Assembly (NCBI GenBank): GCA_026225395.1
Contig: JAMFSR010000024.1
Span: 1 to 64,000 of the forward strand
DNA from: Granulicella sapmiensis
GTDB taxonomy: Bacteria > Acidobacteriota > Terriglobia > Terriglobales > Acidobacteriaceae
Length of the DNA: 64,000 nt
Reading direction: 5' to 3'
The notes under the pieces are model-generated. The model did not search any database. It worked only from the letters and a program-made list of their open reading frames with translations, and was not told the origin of the DNA. Both the position numbers and the translations under genes were made by a program. How positions within the stretch are numbered: the stretch's first letter is position 1; each line of letters starts with the position of its first letter. Positions 24,835-32,845 of the stretch are shown here, one piece after another.

Positions 24835-26118
24835 ATGCCAAGATTTCCGTACCACGTACTTGTTTTTACGATTGCAGGTGCGGCATACACGCAGCAGCCT
24901 GCACTGGCGCCGCTCACTCTCGCGAAGGGCGTCCCGTTGCATGTGCGCATCACCCGCACTGCGAAGCTGCGCACCGGGGCGCTTGTCGAGGGCGTACTCG
25001 CGGAACCGATCTATGCACATGACCGCCTCGTGCTCCCGGTTGGCACGGTCGTTCACGGCACAGTCTCCGCCTACGTTCCTATCGAGCACCAGATACGCCT
25101 GCAGGCGCTGCTGAACGGGGACGTAACCCCGCTGCACAATCCGGTAGTGGACTTTGATACCCTGCACCTCGCCGCTACCGGCGCCGATGTACCCTTGCAA
25201 TCGCGTGCCCTCATCCGCAACCTGCAGATCGTTCGGTTCTCCGGCAAGACAAAGAAGCCTTCGCTTTATCAGCAGGGCAAGACAGCCGTGAAGCAGCGCT
25301 TCGCCGATACACGTGATGCTGTCTTTGGCCCCAACAAGAAAGACCGCGCGCTGCGCCTGCTCTACAGCCAGCTCCCGTATCATCCGCAACGCATCTGGGT
25401 GGGTACGCAGTTCATCGCCGACCTCGAATCCCCAACACCCATCAGTCTTCCGGTTGAACCGCCTATCCTGCTCGCCGAAAACCCATCGCTCAACGGCATC
25501 AAGGTCAACGCACGCCTGGACAGCACCATCGATTCACTCGGCGCACGAAAAGGCGACCAGGTCACAGCCATCGTCACCCAACCGGTCTTCGACAACGACC
25601 ACCATCTTCTGCTGGCCGAAGGCGCCGAGCTCGAAGGCTCCGTGATGCAAACCAAGGCGGCGCGCAGCTTCGGACGCAACGGCCAGCTCCGCTTCGCTTT
25701 CAAAGGCGTAAAGGTCGATACCACGCAACCCGAGCGCAAGGTCTTCGGCACGCTCACCGCTGCGGAGGGCGCGGCCGGCCAGAACCTTACCGTGGATGCG
25801 GAAGGGAATGTGCAGGCCAACCCCGATGGAAACCGCTTCGTCGCGCCTTTGTTGCTTGCAGTCACGGCCGTCGCGGCCCGCGGCGACCACGACCACCGCG
25901 ACGGCGATGGCGGCATTGGTCACACCACCGTAGGATCCAACGGCTTTGGCTTAGTCGCGCGAGTCATTGCCCTCACCGCAAGCAACGCCAACGTCGCAAC
26001 CGGCTTCGGAGCCTATGCCTTCGCCAAGTCCATCTACTTCCGCTTCCTCGTACGAGGCCACGAAGTCACGTTCCTCAAAGACACGCAGGTGGAAGTCCAG
26101 CTTTCCACCCGCGATTGA
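24835..26118 (+). CDS. Predicted exported beta-rich protein, unknown function
   Basis: 427 residues. A short hydrophobic N-terminus (YHVLVFTIAGAAYTQ) may be a signal peptide. Two similar beta-rich modules follow: TLAKGVPLHVRITRTAKLRT...VLPVGTVVHGTVSAYVP at ~28-95 and NARLDSTIDSLGARKGDQVT...LLAEGAELEGSVMQTKA at ~222-285, each with the V-x-A/T...P/A-x-G-x-x-x-x-G-x-V pattern seen in VirB10/TrbI-like beta-barrels. A hydrophobic stretch (FVAPLLLAVTAVAA) and a His/Asp-rich loop (RGDHDHRDGDGGIGH) come before the end. Role unknown. Confidence 0.68.
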   Translation: MPRFPYHVLVFTIAGAAYTQQPALAPLTLAKGVPLHVRITRTAKLRTGALVEGVLAEPIYAHDRLVLPVGTVVHGTVSAYVPIEHQIRLQALLNGDVTPLHNPVVDFDTLHLAATGADVPLQSRALIRNLQIVRFSGKTKKPSLYQQGKTAVKQRFADTRDAVFGPNKKDRALRLLYSQLPYHPQRIWVGTQFIADLESPTPISLPVEPPILLAENPSLNGIKVNARLDSTIDSLGARKGDQVTAIVTQPVFDNDHHLLLAEGAELEGSVMQTKAARSFGRNGQLRFAFKGVKVDTTQPERKVFGTLTAAEGAAGQNLTVDAEGNVQANPDGNRFVAPLLLAVTAVAARGDHDHRDGDGGIGHTTVGSNGFGLVARVIALTASNANVATGFGAYAFAKSIYFRFLVRGHEVTFLKDTQVEVQLSTRD

Positions 26119-26126
26119 CCCTGAAG

Positions 26127-28649
26127 CTACTCGCCGTACGGCACCCAGATATTCTTCACCTGCGTTGCATGACGAAGGAAGTAACGCCCTTCAGCCTGCG
26201 CCGGATCGAACCAGTCGATCTGCCGGCCTTCATTCGTCCAAACCTGCTTCAGGTTCCCAATCGACGCGAGCTTCACCATCGCCGAGGAAGCCTCATCGCG
26301 GAAACTCCACACCGCGTCGACATCGTCATGCTCCGCCAGCGTCTTGCCCAATTCGCTCGCTTTGCCCGCAACGATGTTCACCACACCGCCCGGCAGGTCG
26401 CTCGTGTCGAACACCTGGTACAGCTCGCTCATCAGCGTCGCGCACCGCTCGCTTGGTACGGCGATCACGGTATTGCCCATCGCAATCGCCGGCAGCACCA
26501 GCGAAAGGAAGCCCAGCAGCGGCGCATCATCAGGACACAGAATCCCGACCGTGCCAATCGCTTCCTTCATAGCCAGCGTGACCATGCGCATCGGAGGATT
26601 GTGGATTGATCCTTCGAACTTATCGGCCCACGCCGCATACGCGAAGATCCGCTCCACGCCATAGTCGAGCTCGATCGCCGCCTGCTCCGGCCCGACAAAC
26701 GCTGCCAGCTTTGCCACGATCTCCGCGCGCCGCTGCACCAGGTTCTCCGCCATAAAGTAGAGAATCTGCGCCCGCCCATGCGCCGCCGTCTTCGCCCACT
26801 TGCCGGCAACGTTCCGCGCAGCTTCTACAGCATTGCGAATGTCCTTACGCGAACCCACCGGCGCTTCGCCAACCATCGTGCCGTCAGCGCCATACACCGG
26901 ATAGCTATATCCGGAGTCCGGGCGTGCTTGCTTGCCGCCGATGTACTGCTTCACCGTGCGATCGATCCCAAACCCGGCTGCCGGCGAATAAAGAATATTC
27001 GGCTCATCATCCACCATGTCGGAGTCAGCCACATACAGCGCAGCGCTTCCATCCACGTCCGTAACTCTGGGTGCCCCGTCTTCGGCAACGGCTTTCTCGT
27101 TGCCTAAGGCGGGAGTCGCAGGCTCCGGCAGCGCCACAACAGGCTTCGCCTTCAACTCATCATGCAACCACGCCGGCTCAAGGTACTCATACATCCCTTC
27201 CTTGCCGCCCTCGCGCCCATAGCCTGATTCGCGATACCCGCCGAATCCGCAAGCCGCGTCGAACAAATTCGTCGCATTCACCCAAACCACGCCAGCCTTC
27301 ACCTGCGCGGCCACATCGAGCGCCACATTGATGTTCTCGCTCCACACACAAGCCGCCAGGCCATAGGTTGTATTGTTCGCCAGCTCCACAGCTTCAGCCG
27401 GCGTGCGGAACGTCATCGCCACTAGCACGGGCCCAAAGATCTCTTCCTGCGCCACGGTGCTCGCGGGCGAAACTCCCGTTAGCAAAGTCGGCTTCAGGAA
27501 TAGTCCCTTTTCCGGCATCGTCACATCGGGCTGCCAGCACGTCGCGCCTTCCGCAACTCCCGTCTGGATCAGGCTCTTGATCCGGTCATACTGCACCTGG
27601 TCCACAATCGCTCCGATATCAATCGCCTTATCCAGCGGCGACCCTACGCGCAGCGTCTCCATGCGCGCGCGGATCTTGTCGTAGAGCTTCTCCGCCACGC
27701 GCTCCTGCACCAGCAACCGCGACCCCGCACAGCAAACCTGCCCCTGGTTGAACCAGATGCCATCGACCAAACCTTCCACCGCCGAGTCGAGGTCCGCATC
27801 GTCGAACACAATAAACGGCGACTTCCCACCAAGCTCCAGGCTCAGCTTCTTGCCCGCCTTTCCGGGAGAAGCCTTCGCCGTAGCCTTGCGGATAATCCTT
27901 CCAACCTCGGTCGATCCCGTAAACGCAATCTTGTCGATGCCCTCATGCGCCACAATCGCCGCACCGGTCGCACCATCACCGTTGATCACGTTCAGCACAC
28001 CGGCAGGCAGTCCGATCTCATCGGCAATCTCAGCCAGCGCAATCGCACTCAGCGGCGTAAACTCCGCCGGCTTGATCACGACCGTATTCCCTGCCGCCAG
28101 CGCCGGCGCCACCTTCCACGCAAACATCAGCAGCGGAAAGTTCCACGGAATAATCTGCCCCACCACACCCACGCCCACATAGCCGGGAAACTCTTCGTCC
28201 AGCAGCTGCGCCCATCCGGCATGGTGATAAAAGTGCCGCGCCACCAGCGGAATATCGATGTCCCGCGACTCGCGTATGCTCTTGCCGTTATCCAGCGTCT
28301 CCAGCACAGCCAGCTTGCGCGAGTGCTTCAACACCTGCCGCGCCAGCGCATACAAATACCGTGCCCGCTGATGCCCCGTCAGCGCCTGCCATCCGGGCAG
28401 GGCAGCGCGCGCGGCTTCCACCGCGGCATCGACTACCGAAGCATCCGCACTAGCAACCTTCGCCAGCACCTCACCCGTTGCGGGGTTCTTCGTCTCAAAC
28501 GCATTCGTGCCCACGCCGGTCCACGCACCGTTGATGTAATGCCCAAAGCTCCGCTTATGCGCGTCGAGCCACTTCGTCACTTCGCCCGCATCTTCCGGCG
28601 CCGGTCCATAGTCCATGCTGTAAAACTTCTCCACGATACTGCTTGCCAT
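26127..28649 (-). CDS. Double-domain aldehyde dehydrogenase (ALDH16-like)
   Basis: 840 residues made of two ALDH domains. The first (~30-500) is complete: PWNFPLLMFAWKVAPALAAG, FTGSTEVGRI, LELGGKSPFIVFDDADLD with the general-base Glu, and GQVCCAGSRLL with catalytic Cys306. The second (~570-840) keeps the fold (VGILCPDDAPLLGFLSLVLP; GGVVNIVAGKASELG) but lacks the LELGG and Cys motifs, so it is a non-catalytic structural domain, as in the ALDH16 family. ATG 28649 with AAAGAGG upstream is the start. In some actinobacteria and acidobacteria such genes follow deoC; here deoC lies upstream but vapBC has come between. Plausible role: oxidation of the acetaldehyde or another aldehyde made in deoxynucleoside breakdown. 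Confidence 0.9.
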   Translation of the reverse strand: MASSIVEKFYSMDYGPAPEDAGEVTKWLDAHKRSFGHYINGAWTGVGTNAFETKNPATGEVLAKVASADASVVDAAVEAARAALPGWQALTGHQRARYLYALARQVLKHSRKLAVLETLDNGKSIRESRDIDIPLVARHFYHHAGWAQLLDEEFPGYVGVGVVGQIIPWNFPLLMFAWKVAPALAAGNTVVIKPAEFTPLSAIALAEIADEIGLPAGVLNVINGDGATGAAIVAHEGIDKIAFTGSTEVGRIIRKATAKASPGKAGKKLSLELGGKSPFIVFDDADLDSAVEGLVDGIWFNQGQVCCAGSRLLVQERVAEKLYDKIRARMETLRVGSPLDKAIDIGAIVDQVQYDRIKSLIQTGVAEGATCWQPDVTMPEKGLFLKPTLLTGVSPASTVAQEEIFGPVLVAMTFRTPAEAVELANNTTYGLAACVWSENINVALDVAAQVKAGVVWVNATNLFDAACGFGGYRESGYGREGGKEGMYEYLEPAWLHDELKAKPVVALPEPATPALGNEKAVAEDGAPRVTDVDGSAALYVADSDMVDDEPNILYSPAAGFGIDRTVKQYIGGKQARPDSGYSYPVYGADGTMVGEAPVGSRKDIRNAVEAARNVAGKWAKTAAHGRAQILYFMAENLVQRRAEIVAKLAAFVGPEQAAIELDYGVERIFAYAAWADKFEGSIHNPPMRMVTLAMKEAIGTVGILCPDDAPLLGFLSLVLPAIAMGNTVIAVPSERCATLMSELYQVFDTSDLPGGVVNIVAGKASELGKTLAEHDDVDAVWSFRDEASSAMVKLASIGNLKQVWTNEGRQIDWFDPAQAEGRYFLRHATQVKNIWVPYGE

Positions 28650-28662
28650 AATCACTGCCTCT

Positions 28663-29085
28663 TTAGTTCAAATCGGTAGCCCAGTTTACGAGCTTGACCA
28701 AATCCCGCACATGTTCAAAAGCGCGGTCGCGGGATACCAGTACAGCTCCTACCGCGACCGCATGGGCCGCGATGAGCATATCGAGAGCATCCAGCATTTT
28801 CCCTCTTCGACTTAACTGATTCCGCAGGTCGGCATAAGCCATGGCTGCATCGTCGTCCCACGGAAGAATCTTACCTACTGCACGGAACTCGTCGAACGCT
28901 CGCTGCAAACGTTTCGAGTTGCGGTTTCTTATACCGAAACGCAACTCGCCGGAGGTGATGGAAGAGATCGCAATGACCGCAGAACCCGCCTCCTGTAGAA
29001 GAGTTCGCCGCGCCGCTTCGGAGTATCCGTTCATGATGTCCGATACGGCATTGGTATCCAGCAGATATATCCGCGTTTCGCTCAA
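28663..29085 (-). CDS. vapC: VapC-type PIN-domain toxin
   Basis: 140-residue ribonuclease toxin. The PIN acidic residues are in place: D10 in IYLLDTNAVSDIM, E47 in ITSGELRFGI, D102 in LDALDMLIAAHAV, and a final Asp in VSRDRAF. VapC cleaves specific RNAs (often initiator tRNA or rRNA loops) and is held inactive by VapB. It overlaps the antitoxin gene by four bases (ATGA), the standard arrangement. The pair lies between deoC and the ALDH gene, ending 14 bases before the ALDH start codon. Confidence 0.93.
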   Translation of the reverse strand: MSETRIYLLDTNAVSDIMNGYSEAARRTLLQEAGSAVIAISSITSGELRFGIRNRNSKRLQRAFDEFRAVGKILPWDDDAAMAYADLRNQLSRRGKMLDALDMLIAAHAVAVGAVLVSRDRAFEHVRDLVKLVNWATDLN

Positions 29086-29348
29086 AGGTTGACGTCTCTG
29101 GGAGGAGACGGATTGCGTTCAATCTCCAGCGTCTCGCCTGCGGCTCTGGCTTCATCAAAGAGTCGGAAAACTTCTTCCCACGAAGGCTTCTCCGGCTTCT
29201 CAAAGAGAGTCACGGCACCACTCTGTTCATCCCGCCGGATGTACACCTCATCACTCTTGAATCGAAACGCCGCAGGTAGGCGCACGGACTGCGAGCGTCC
29301 GCTCCGAACGATCTGCGCCTTTTGCTCTGTTATCACTTGCTGTGCCAT
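29082..29348 (-). CDS. vapB: VapB-type antitoxin (SpoVT/AbrB-like)
   Basis: 88 residues. The N-terminal swapped-hairpin DNA-binding domain is clear (KAQIVRSGRSQSVRLPAAFR, DEVYIRRDEQSGAVTLFEKP); the C-terminal tail WEEVFRLFDEARAAGETLEI would wrap the toxin. Antitoxin-first order and the 4-base overlap with vapC support the call. Autoregulation through the sequence upstream of 29348 is expected from the family. Confidence 0.92.
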   Translation of the reverse strand: MAQQVITEQKAQIVRSGRSQSVRLPAAFRFKSDEVYIRRDEQSGAVTLFEKPEKPSWEEVFRLFDEARAAGETLEIERNPSPPRDVNL

Positions 29349-29410
29349 GCGTCCCCTCCAGCCTTATGCTAGCCCTCTTATCGAAGTAGAAGCAATGACT
29401 AGGAGCTACT

Positions 29411-29485
29411 TCAGCCCCTCGCTCGCATGTTTGGCATCGGCCCTAACTCCAAGCTGTAAAACTTCTCCACGATGTTGCTTGCCAT
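29411..29485 (-). pseudogene. Relic of an ALDH gene start
   Basis: A 24-codon frame from ATG 29485 reads MASNIVEKFYSLELGPMPN, against MASSIVEKFYSMDYGPAPED at the start of the intact ALDH gene (28649). The DNA identity includes a 21-base exact run (29453-29473 equals 28617-28637) and a similar purine-rich ribosome site upstream. It stops after 24 codons, so it is a dead duplicate. It lies on the other side of vapBC from the living gene. Confidence 0.8.
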
Positions 29486-29504
29486 GAACCGTCGCCTTCT
29501 TAAT

Positions 29505-29535
29505 TGTCATTCCGCAGCGGAGCGAAGGAATTTGC
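29505..29535 (+). repeat. Dispersed TGTCATTCC-type short repeat, copy 2
   Basis: TGTCATTCCGCAGCGGAGCG followed by AAGGAATTTGC. Same family as 5202-5230 and 29566-29588. Confidence 0.65.
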
Positions 29536-29565
29536 AGTCGCCTTTGCTTTTTTTCTTTTTCTTGC

Positions 29566-29588
29566 TGTCATTCCCGAAGGGAATCTGC
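29566..29588 (+). repeat. Dispersed TGTCATTCC-type short repeat, copy 3
   Basis: TGTCATTCCCGAAGGGAATC plus TGC. Contains the perfect hairpin ATTCCC-GAA-GGGAAT. Separated from copy 2 by a T-rich spacer. Confidence 0.65.
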
Positions 29589-29620
29589 TTCATCCGGCCC
29601 GGCACAACCCTATACAGTCT

Positions 29621-29746
29621 TCATTGCTCGTTGATGCCGTATCTATCTTGAAGGAACTCTCTGTACTCGCGTCTCGCTTTCCGGTTCTCACTCCAAGCGA
29701 ACCAGGTCATCGCCCAAGCCCAAACGACTGGAAGTAAAGCGGCCAT
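29621..29746 (-). CDS. Possible 41-residue membrane peptide
   Basis: ATG 29746 starts two bases after the stop codon of the 71-residue gene (TGAGCATG). The translation begins MAALLPVVWAWAMTWFAWSE and ends with a basic, charged tail (NRKARREYREFLQDRYG). One hydrophobic helix plus charged tail is protein-like, and the tight spacing suggests translational coupling, but the frame is short and has no known family. Confidence 0.35.
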   Translation of the reverse strand: MAALLPVVWAWAMTWFAWSENRKARREYREFLQDRYGINEQ

Positions 29747-29748
29747 GC

Positions 29749-29964
29749 TCAAAAGGTCTGCTGCGATTCCGAATGGTGACCAATACGCATGCGAGGGCCC
29801 GCCGAGCTGAACAGAAAAGTCAGGAAAACAAAGATGAAAAGGGCGCCGAGAGTGACAAGGGCAAGTCGCCCATATTTCCGAATGTGCGAAGCGCTGAGAG
29901 CAATTAGCTGTTCAAAGTCTTTCGCATCTGCATCGACTTCGATTTGGGTGGCTGCGCTATTCAC
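29749..29964 (-). CDS. Small single-helix membrane protein
   Basis: 71 residues from GTG 29964. A charged N-terminal half (IEVDADAKDFEQLIALSASH) precedes one membrane helix (LALVTLGALFIFVFLTFLF). No family recognised. It starts 17 bases after the deoC stop and could be its operon tail, or be accessory material brought with the vapBC region. The GTG start has no strong ribosome site. Confidence 0.5.
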   Translation of the reverse strand: MNSAATQIEVDADAKDFEQLIALSASHIRKYGRLALVTLGALFIFVFLTFLFSSAGPRMRIGHHSESQQTF

Positions 29965-29981
29965 TTAGTACCTTTCTGCCT

Positions 29982-31004
29982 CTAAGCAATCGGATGCCTT
30001 GACACCGCGCTATACCGCCCCGTCACATGATGCTCCAACTGCCGCTCGATATCAGCCAGCATCGAACTAGCCCCATATCTGAATAGCGAAGGTTCCAGCC
30101 AAGGCCGTCCCAACTCATCCTTCATCAGCGCCATCCAATCCAGCGCCTGCTTCGCAGTCTTGATGCCACCCGCCGGCTTATAGCCAACCGACATTCCCGT
30201 CCGCTCCGCATACTCCCGAATCGCCCGCACCATTACCAGCGAAACCGGCAGCGTAGCATTCACAGCTTCCTTGCCGGTCGAAGTCTTGATAAAGTCCGAG
30301 CCCGCCATCATCGCAACCCAGCTGGCCCGCGCCACATTCCGTAGCGTCAGCAGATCGCCGGTGCCCAGGATTGCCTTCATATGCGACGCCCCGCAAGCCT
30401 CTTTGAACGCCGCGACCTCGTCGTATAGCGCGTTCCAATCACCGTTGAACACATGCGCCCGCGTGATCACGATATCGATCTCGCTGGCCCCAGCCTCAAC
30501 CGACCGCCGAATCTCGTTCACGCGCTCCGCCAGCGGTGAAAGCCCGGCAGGGAAGCCCGTCGACACAGCAGCCACCGGAATCCCCGATCCCCGCAGCGCC
30601 TTCACAGCCGTCTCCACAAACGCGTGATACACGCACACCGCACCCGTCGTAAGGTGCAGCTCCTCAATCCCCAGCGCCTTCACCAGATGGTCCTGCAGCG
30701 GACGCCGAGCCTTCGCGCAAAGCCGCTTCACGCGCTCAGCCGAGTCATCGCCCGACAGCGTCGTCAAATCCATACAGGCAATAGCGCGTAACAGCCACGC
30801 CGCCTGCCAATCCTTCTTCACGCTCCGCCGCGTGCCGATAGTCGCTGCCCGCCGCTCCACCGCGGACGTATTCACCTGAATCTCTTCCACCCAATCCAGG
30901 TTCAGCGGCATCCGCGTATTCGGCACCAGCTCGCGGCCGTGCAGCGTTACCGGCAGTGCGGGCGAGGGCGCAGTTGCTGCCAGCTCGTCGATCTTCAATG
31001 CCAT
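29982..31004 (-). CDS. deoC: Deoxyribose-phosphate aldolase
   Basis: Splits 2-deoxyribose 5-phosphate into glyceraldehyde 3-phosphate and acetaldehyde in deoxynucleoside breakdown. 340 residues from ATG 31004 (MALKIDEL); longer than the ~220-260 residue classic DeoC, as in the group with an N-terminal extension. Seen: CMDLTTLSGDDSAERVKRLC, VAAVSTGFPAG, EIDIVITRAHVF, the Schiff-base lysine in DFIKTSTGKEAVNAT, and VGYKPAGGIKTAKQAL. The acetaldehyde made could be the substrate of the ALDH16-like enzyme on the same strand downstream. Confidence 0.95.
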   Translation of the reverse strand: MALKIDELAATAPSPALPVTLHGRELVPNTRMPLNLDWVEEIQVNTSAVERRAATIGTRRSVKKDWQAAWLLRAIACMDLTTLSGDDSAERVKRLCAKARRPLQDHLVKALGIEELHLTTGAVCVYHAFVETAVKALRGSGIPVAAVSTGFPAGLSPLAERVNEIRRSVEAGASEIDIVITRAHVFNGDWNALYDEVAAFKEACGASHMKAILGTGDLLTLRNVARASWVAMMAGSDFIKTSTGKEAVNATLPVSLVMVRAIREYAERTGMSVGYKPAGGIKTAKQALDWMALMKDELGRPWLEPSLFRYGASSMLADIERQLEHHVTGRYSAVSRHPIA

Positions 31005-31191
31005 AAAATCCTCCAACTCCCCAAACAATCCGGCCTGCCACAGTCCCGGCAGGCCGCAATCTTTCCGAACTAAAAGTCTATACCCACGCCGCCAAGGCTT
31101 CTCTCCTTTCGAATCATGGAAAGTTGGGCGATCGCTGGTGCTGAGACTTCACTTCCGCGTTTCCTGCTAGCCTGAGCAAGCCATTTCGCCC

Positions 31192-31995
31192 ATGCCGAAA
31201 CCCCGCATCCTCGTCACCCGCTCCGCCCGCCAGGCTTCTGAGTTGGCCGAGGCTCTGCGCGCCCTCGGCGCCGAGCCGATTCTCCTCCCCACGATCGAAC
31301 TCACCGCCCCCACCACCTACGCCCCGCTCGACGAAGCTCTCACCCACCTCGACCACTTCCATTGGCTCCTCTTCACCAGCGCCAACGCCGTGGAAGCCTT
31401 CAGCGCCCGCATCAAGCAACTCTCTATCCTCTACCCTCTACCCTCTAAACTCTGTCTCACCGCTGCCATCGGCCCAGCTACCGCCCGGGCCTTGACCGCC
31501 ATCGGCCTCACCCCAACCCTCATCCCCGAAAAAGCCATCGCCGAATCTCTCGCCACGGCCCTGCTGCCCCACGCTCTGCAACCCGACGGCACCCCAACCC
31601 GCTTCCTCCTCATCCGCGCCGAAGCCGCCCGCGACCATCTCCCCGAAACCCTCCGTGCCGCCGGCGCCGAAGTCACCATAGCCCCCGCCTACCGCACCAT
31701 CATCCCGGAATCCTCAATCGCGGCTATCCAGACCCTCTTCGCAGACCCCAAAAACCAACCCGCGGCCATCACCTTCACCAGCTCTTCCACAGCCGAAAAC
31801 CTGTTCGCCCTGTTGAAATCGGCAAACCTCACTCTGCCAACCGAAATTCTGCGCGCTTCCATAGGCCCGATCACAAGCCAAACCCTTAGGAATCTTGGAT
31901 ATCCGCCGCAGATCGAAGCGCAGCAAGCCACCGTCACTTCACTCGTAGAAGCACTCAAAAAAAGTCCAGGCCTGAAATTTCAAGTCCACCCCTAA
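31192..31995 (+). CDS. hemD: Uroporphyrinogen-III synthase
   Basis: Closes hydroxymethylbilane to uroporphyrinogen III. 267 residues. HemD has low conservation, but the layout fits: RILVTRSARQASELAEALRA, PTIELTAP, HFHWLLFTSANAVEAF, AIGPATARALTAIGL, FLLIRAEAARDHLPETLRAA, and ITFTSSSTAENLFALL with the second-domain Ser/Thr cluster. Start ATG 31192. The last codons (FQVHP) come from a dispersed repeat at 31982-32040, so the natural C-terminus seems to have been altered by that element. Confidence 0.9.
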   Translation: MPKPRILVTRSARQASELAEALRALGAEPILLPTIELTAPTTYAPLDEALTHLDHFHWLLFTSANAVEAFSARIKQLSILYPLPSKLCLTAAIGPATARALTAIGLTPTLIPEKAIAESLATALLPHALQPDGTPTRFLLIRAEAARDHLPETLRAAGAEVTIAPAYRTIIPESSIAAIQTLFADPKNQPAAITFTSSSTAENLFALLKSANLTLPTEILRASIGPITSQTLRNLGYPPQIEAQQATVTSLVEALKKSPGLKFQVHP

Positions 31996-32040
31996 CCCTT
32001 TATTCCTGCGGACTTTGCACGAAAAACAGGGGGAGGGGGT
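31982..32040 (+). repeat. Dispersed AAGTCC...GGACTT / poly-G element, copy 2
   Basis: AAGTCC (31982-31987) and GGACTT (32010-32015) frame a pyrimidine-rich loop, followed by GAAAAACA and GGGGGAGGGGG. Similar in order and sequence to 20544-20612. It fills the whole gap between the convergent hemD and nth genes and supplies the last hemD codons. Confidence 0.65.
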
Positions 32041-32843
32041 CAGTGCGAGGTCCACGTTTTATCCGCAGAGTTGCACAGCTTTTCCAGCGAGCAATCCACA
32101 CACCGCGGCTTCCGCGCAACGCAAATCTGCCGCCCATGATGGATCAGCTCATGCGAAAACTGAATCCACCGATCCTGCGGAATCACCTTCTGCAAATCCA
32201 TCTCCACCTTCACCGGATCGTCATTCGTGGTCAGCTCCAGCCGCTTTGACAACCGCAGCACATGCGTATCGACAACCACCCCGGAAGGAATCCCAAACCA
32301 GCTCCCCAGCACCACATTCGCCGTCTTCCGCGCCACACCAGGCAGCTGGATCATCTCCTCCACGGTCTGCGGCACCTTCCCCCCGAACTTCTCCACCAAC
32401 ACCCGCGCCGCCCCCTGAATATTCCTGGCCTTGGCGCGATAGAAGCCAGTGGTCTTGATCAGCCGCTCGACTTCGAGTGTGGGAGCTTCCGCCAGCGCTT
32501 TTGGCGTGGGATACATCGCAAACAGCTCTGGTGTTGCCTTGTTCACGCCCACATCGGTCGTTTGCGCGGAAAGGATCGTGGCAATCGTCAGTTCAAACGC
32601 ATTGCGGTGCGTCAGAGCACAAACTACGTTGGGATAGGTCTTCCGCAGAGCGTCGAGAATGGCTTTCACGCGCTCCGGCGCCAGAGGTTTCGCGGTCTTG
32701 CCGCGCTTCACCTTGGGCGCGACTGGCTCGCTCTTTGCGATCGCCCGCGCCTTCGTCGCCGGAACGCCATCAATTGCAGCTTTCCGCACCGCGGGCTTCA
32801 GCTTCTGGGGCGGAGTCAACGCCTTTGCCTTCTTAGTTGCCAT
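32040..32843 (-). CDS. nth: Endonuclease III
   Basis: DNA glycosylase/AP lyase that removes oxidised pyrimidines. 267 residues: a basic Lys/Ala-rich N-terminal extension of ~55 residues, then the glycosylase core (ATILSAQTTDVGVNKATPEL), the helix-hairpin-helix with the catalytic lysine (LPGVARKTANVVLG), the catalytic Asp in GVVVDTHVLRLSKRL, and the 4Fe-4S loop CVARKPRCVDCSLEKLC (C-x6-C-x2-C-x5-C). The frame is open upstream into hemQ; ATG 32843 is preferred, two bases after the hemQ stop, so the two genes form an operon. Confidence 0.95.
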   Translation of the reverse strand: MATKKAKALTPPQKLKPAVRKAAIDGVPATKARAIAKSEPVAPKVKRGKTAKPLAPERVKAILDALRKTYPNVVCALTHRNAFELTIATILSAQTTDVGVNKATPELFAMYPTPKALAEAPTLEVERLIKTTGFYRAKARNIQGAARVLVEKFGGKVPQTVEEMIQLPGVARKTANVVLGSWFGIPSGVVVDTHVLRLSKRLELTTNDDPVKVEMDLQKVIPQDRWIQFSHELIHHGRQICVARKPRCVDCSLEKLCNSADKTWTSH

Positions 32844-32845
32844 CG

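Noticed and set aside
29504..29737. 77-codon + frame beginning at the TGTCATTCC repeats
   Set aside because: It is translated repeat sequence and runs antisense to a more plausible small peptide.
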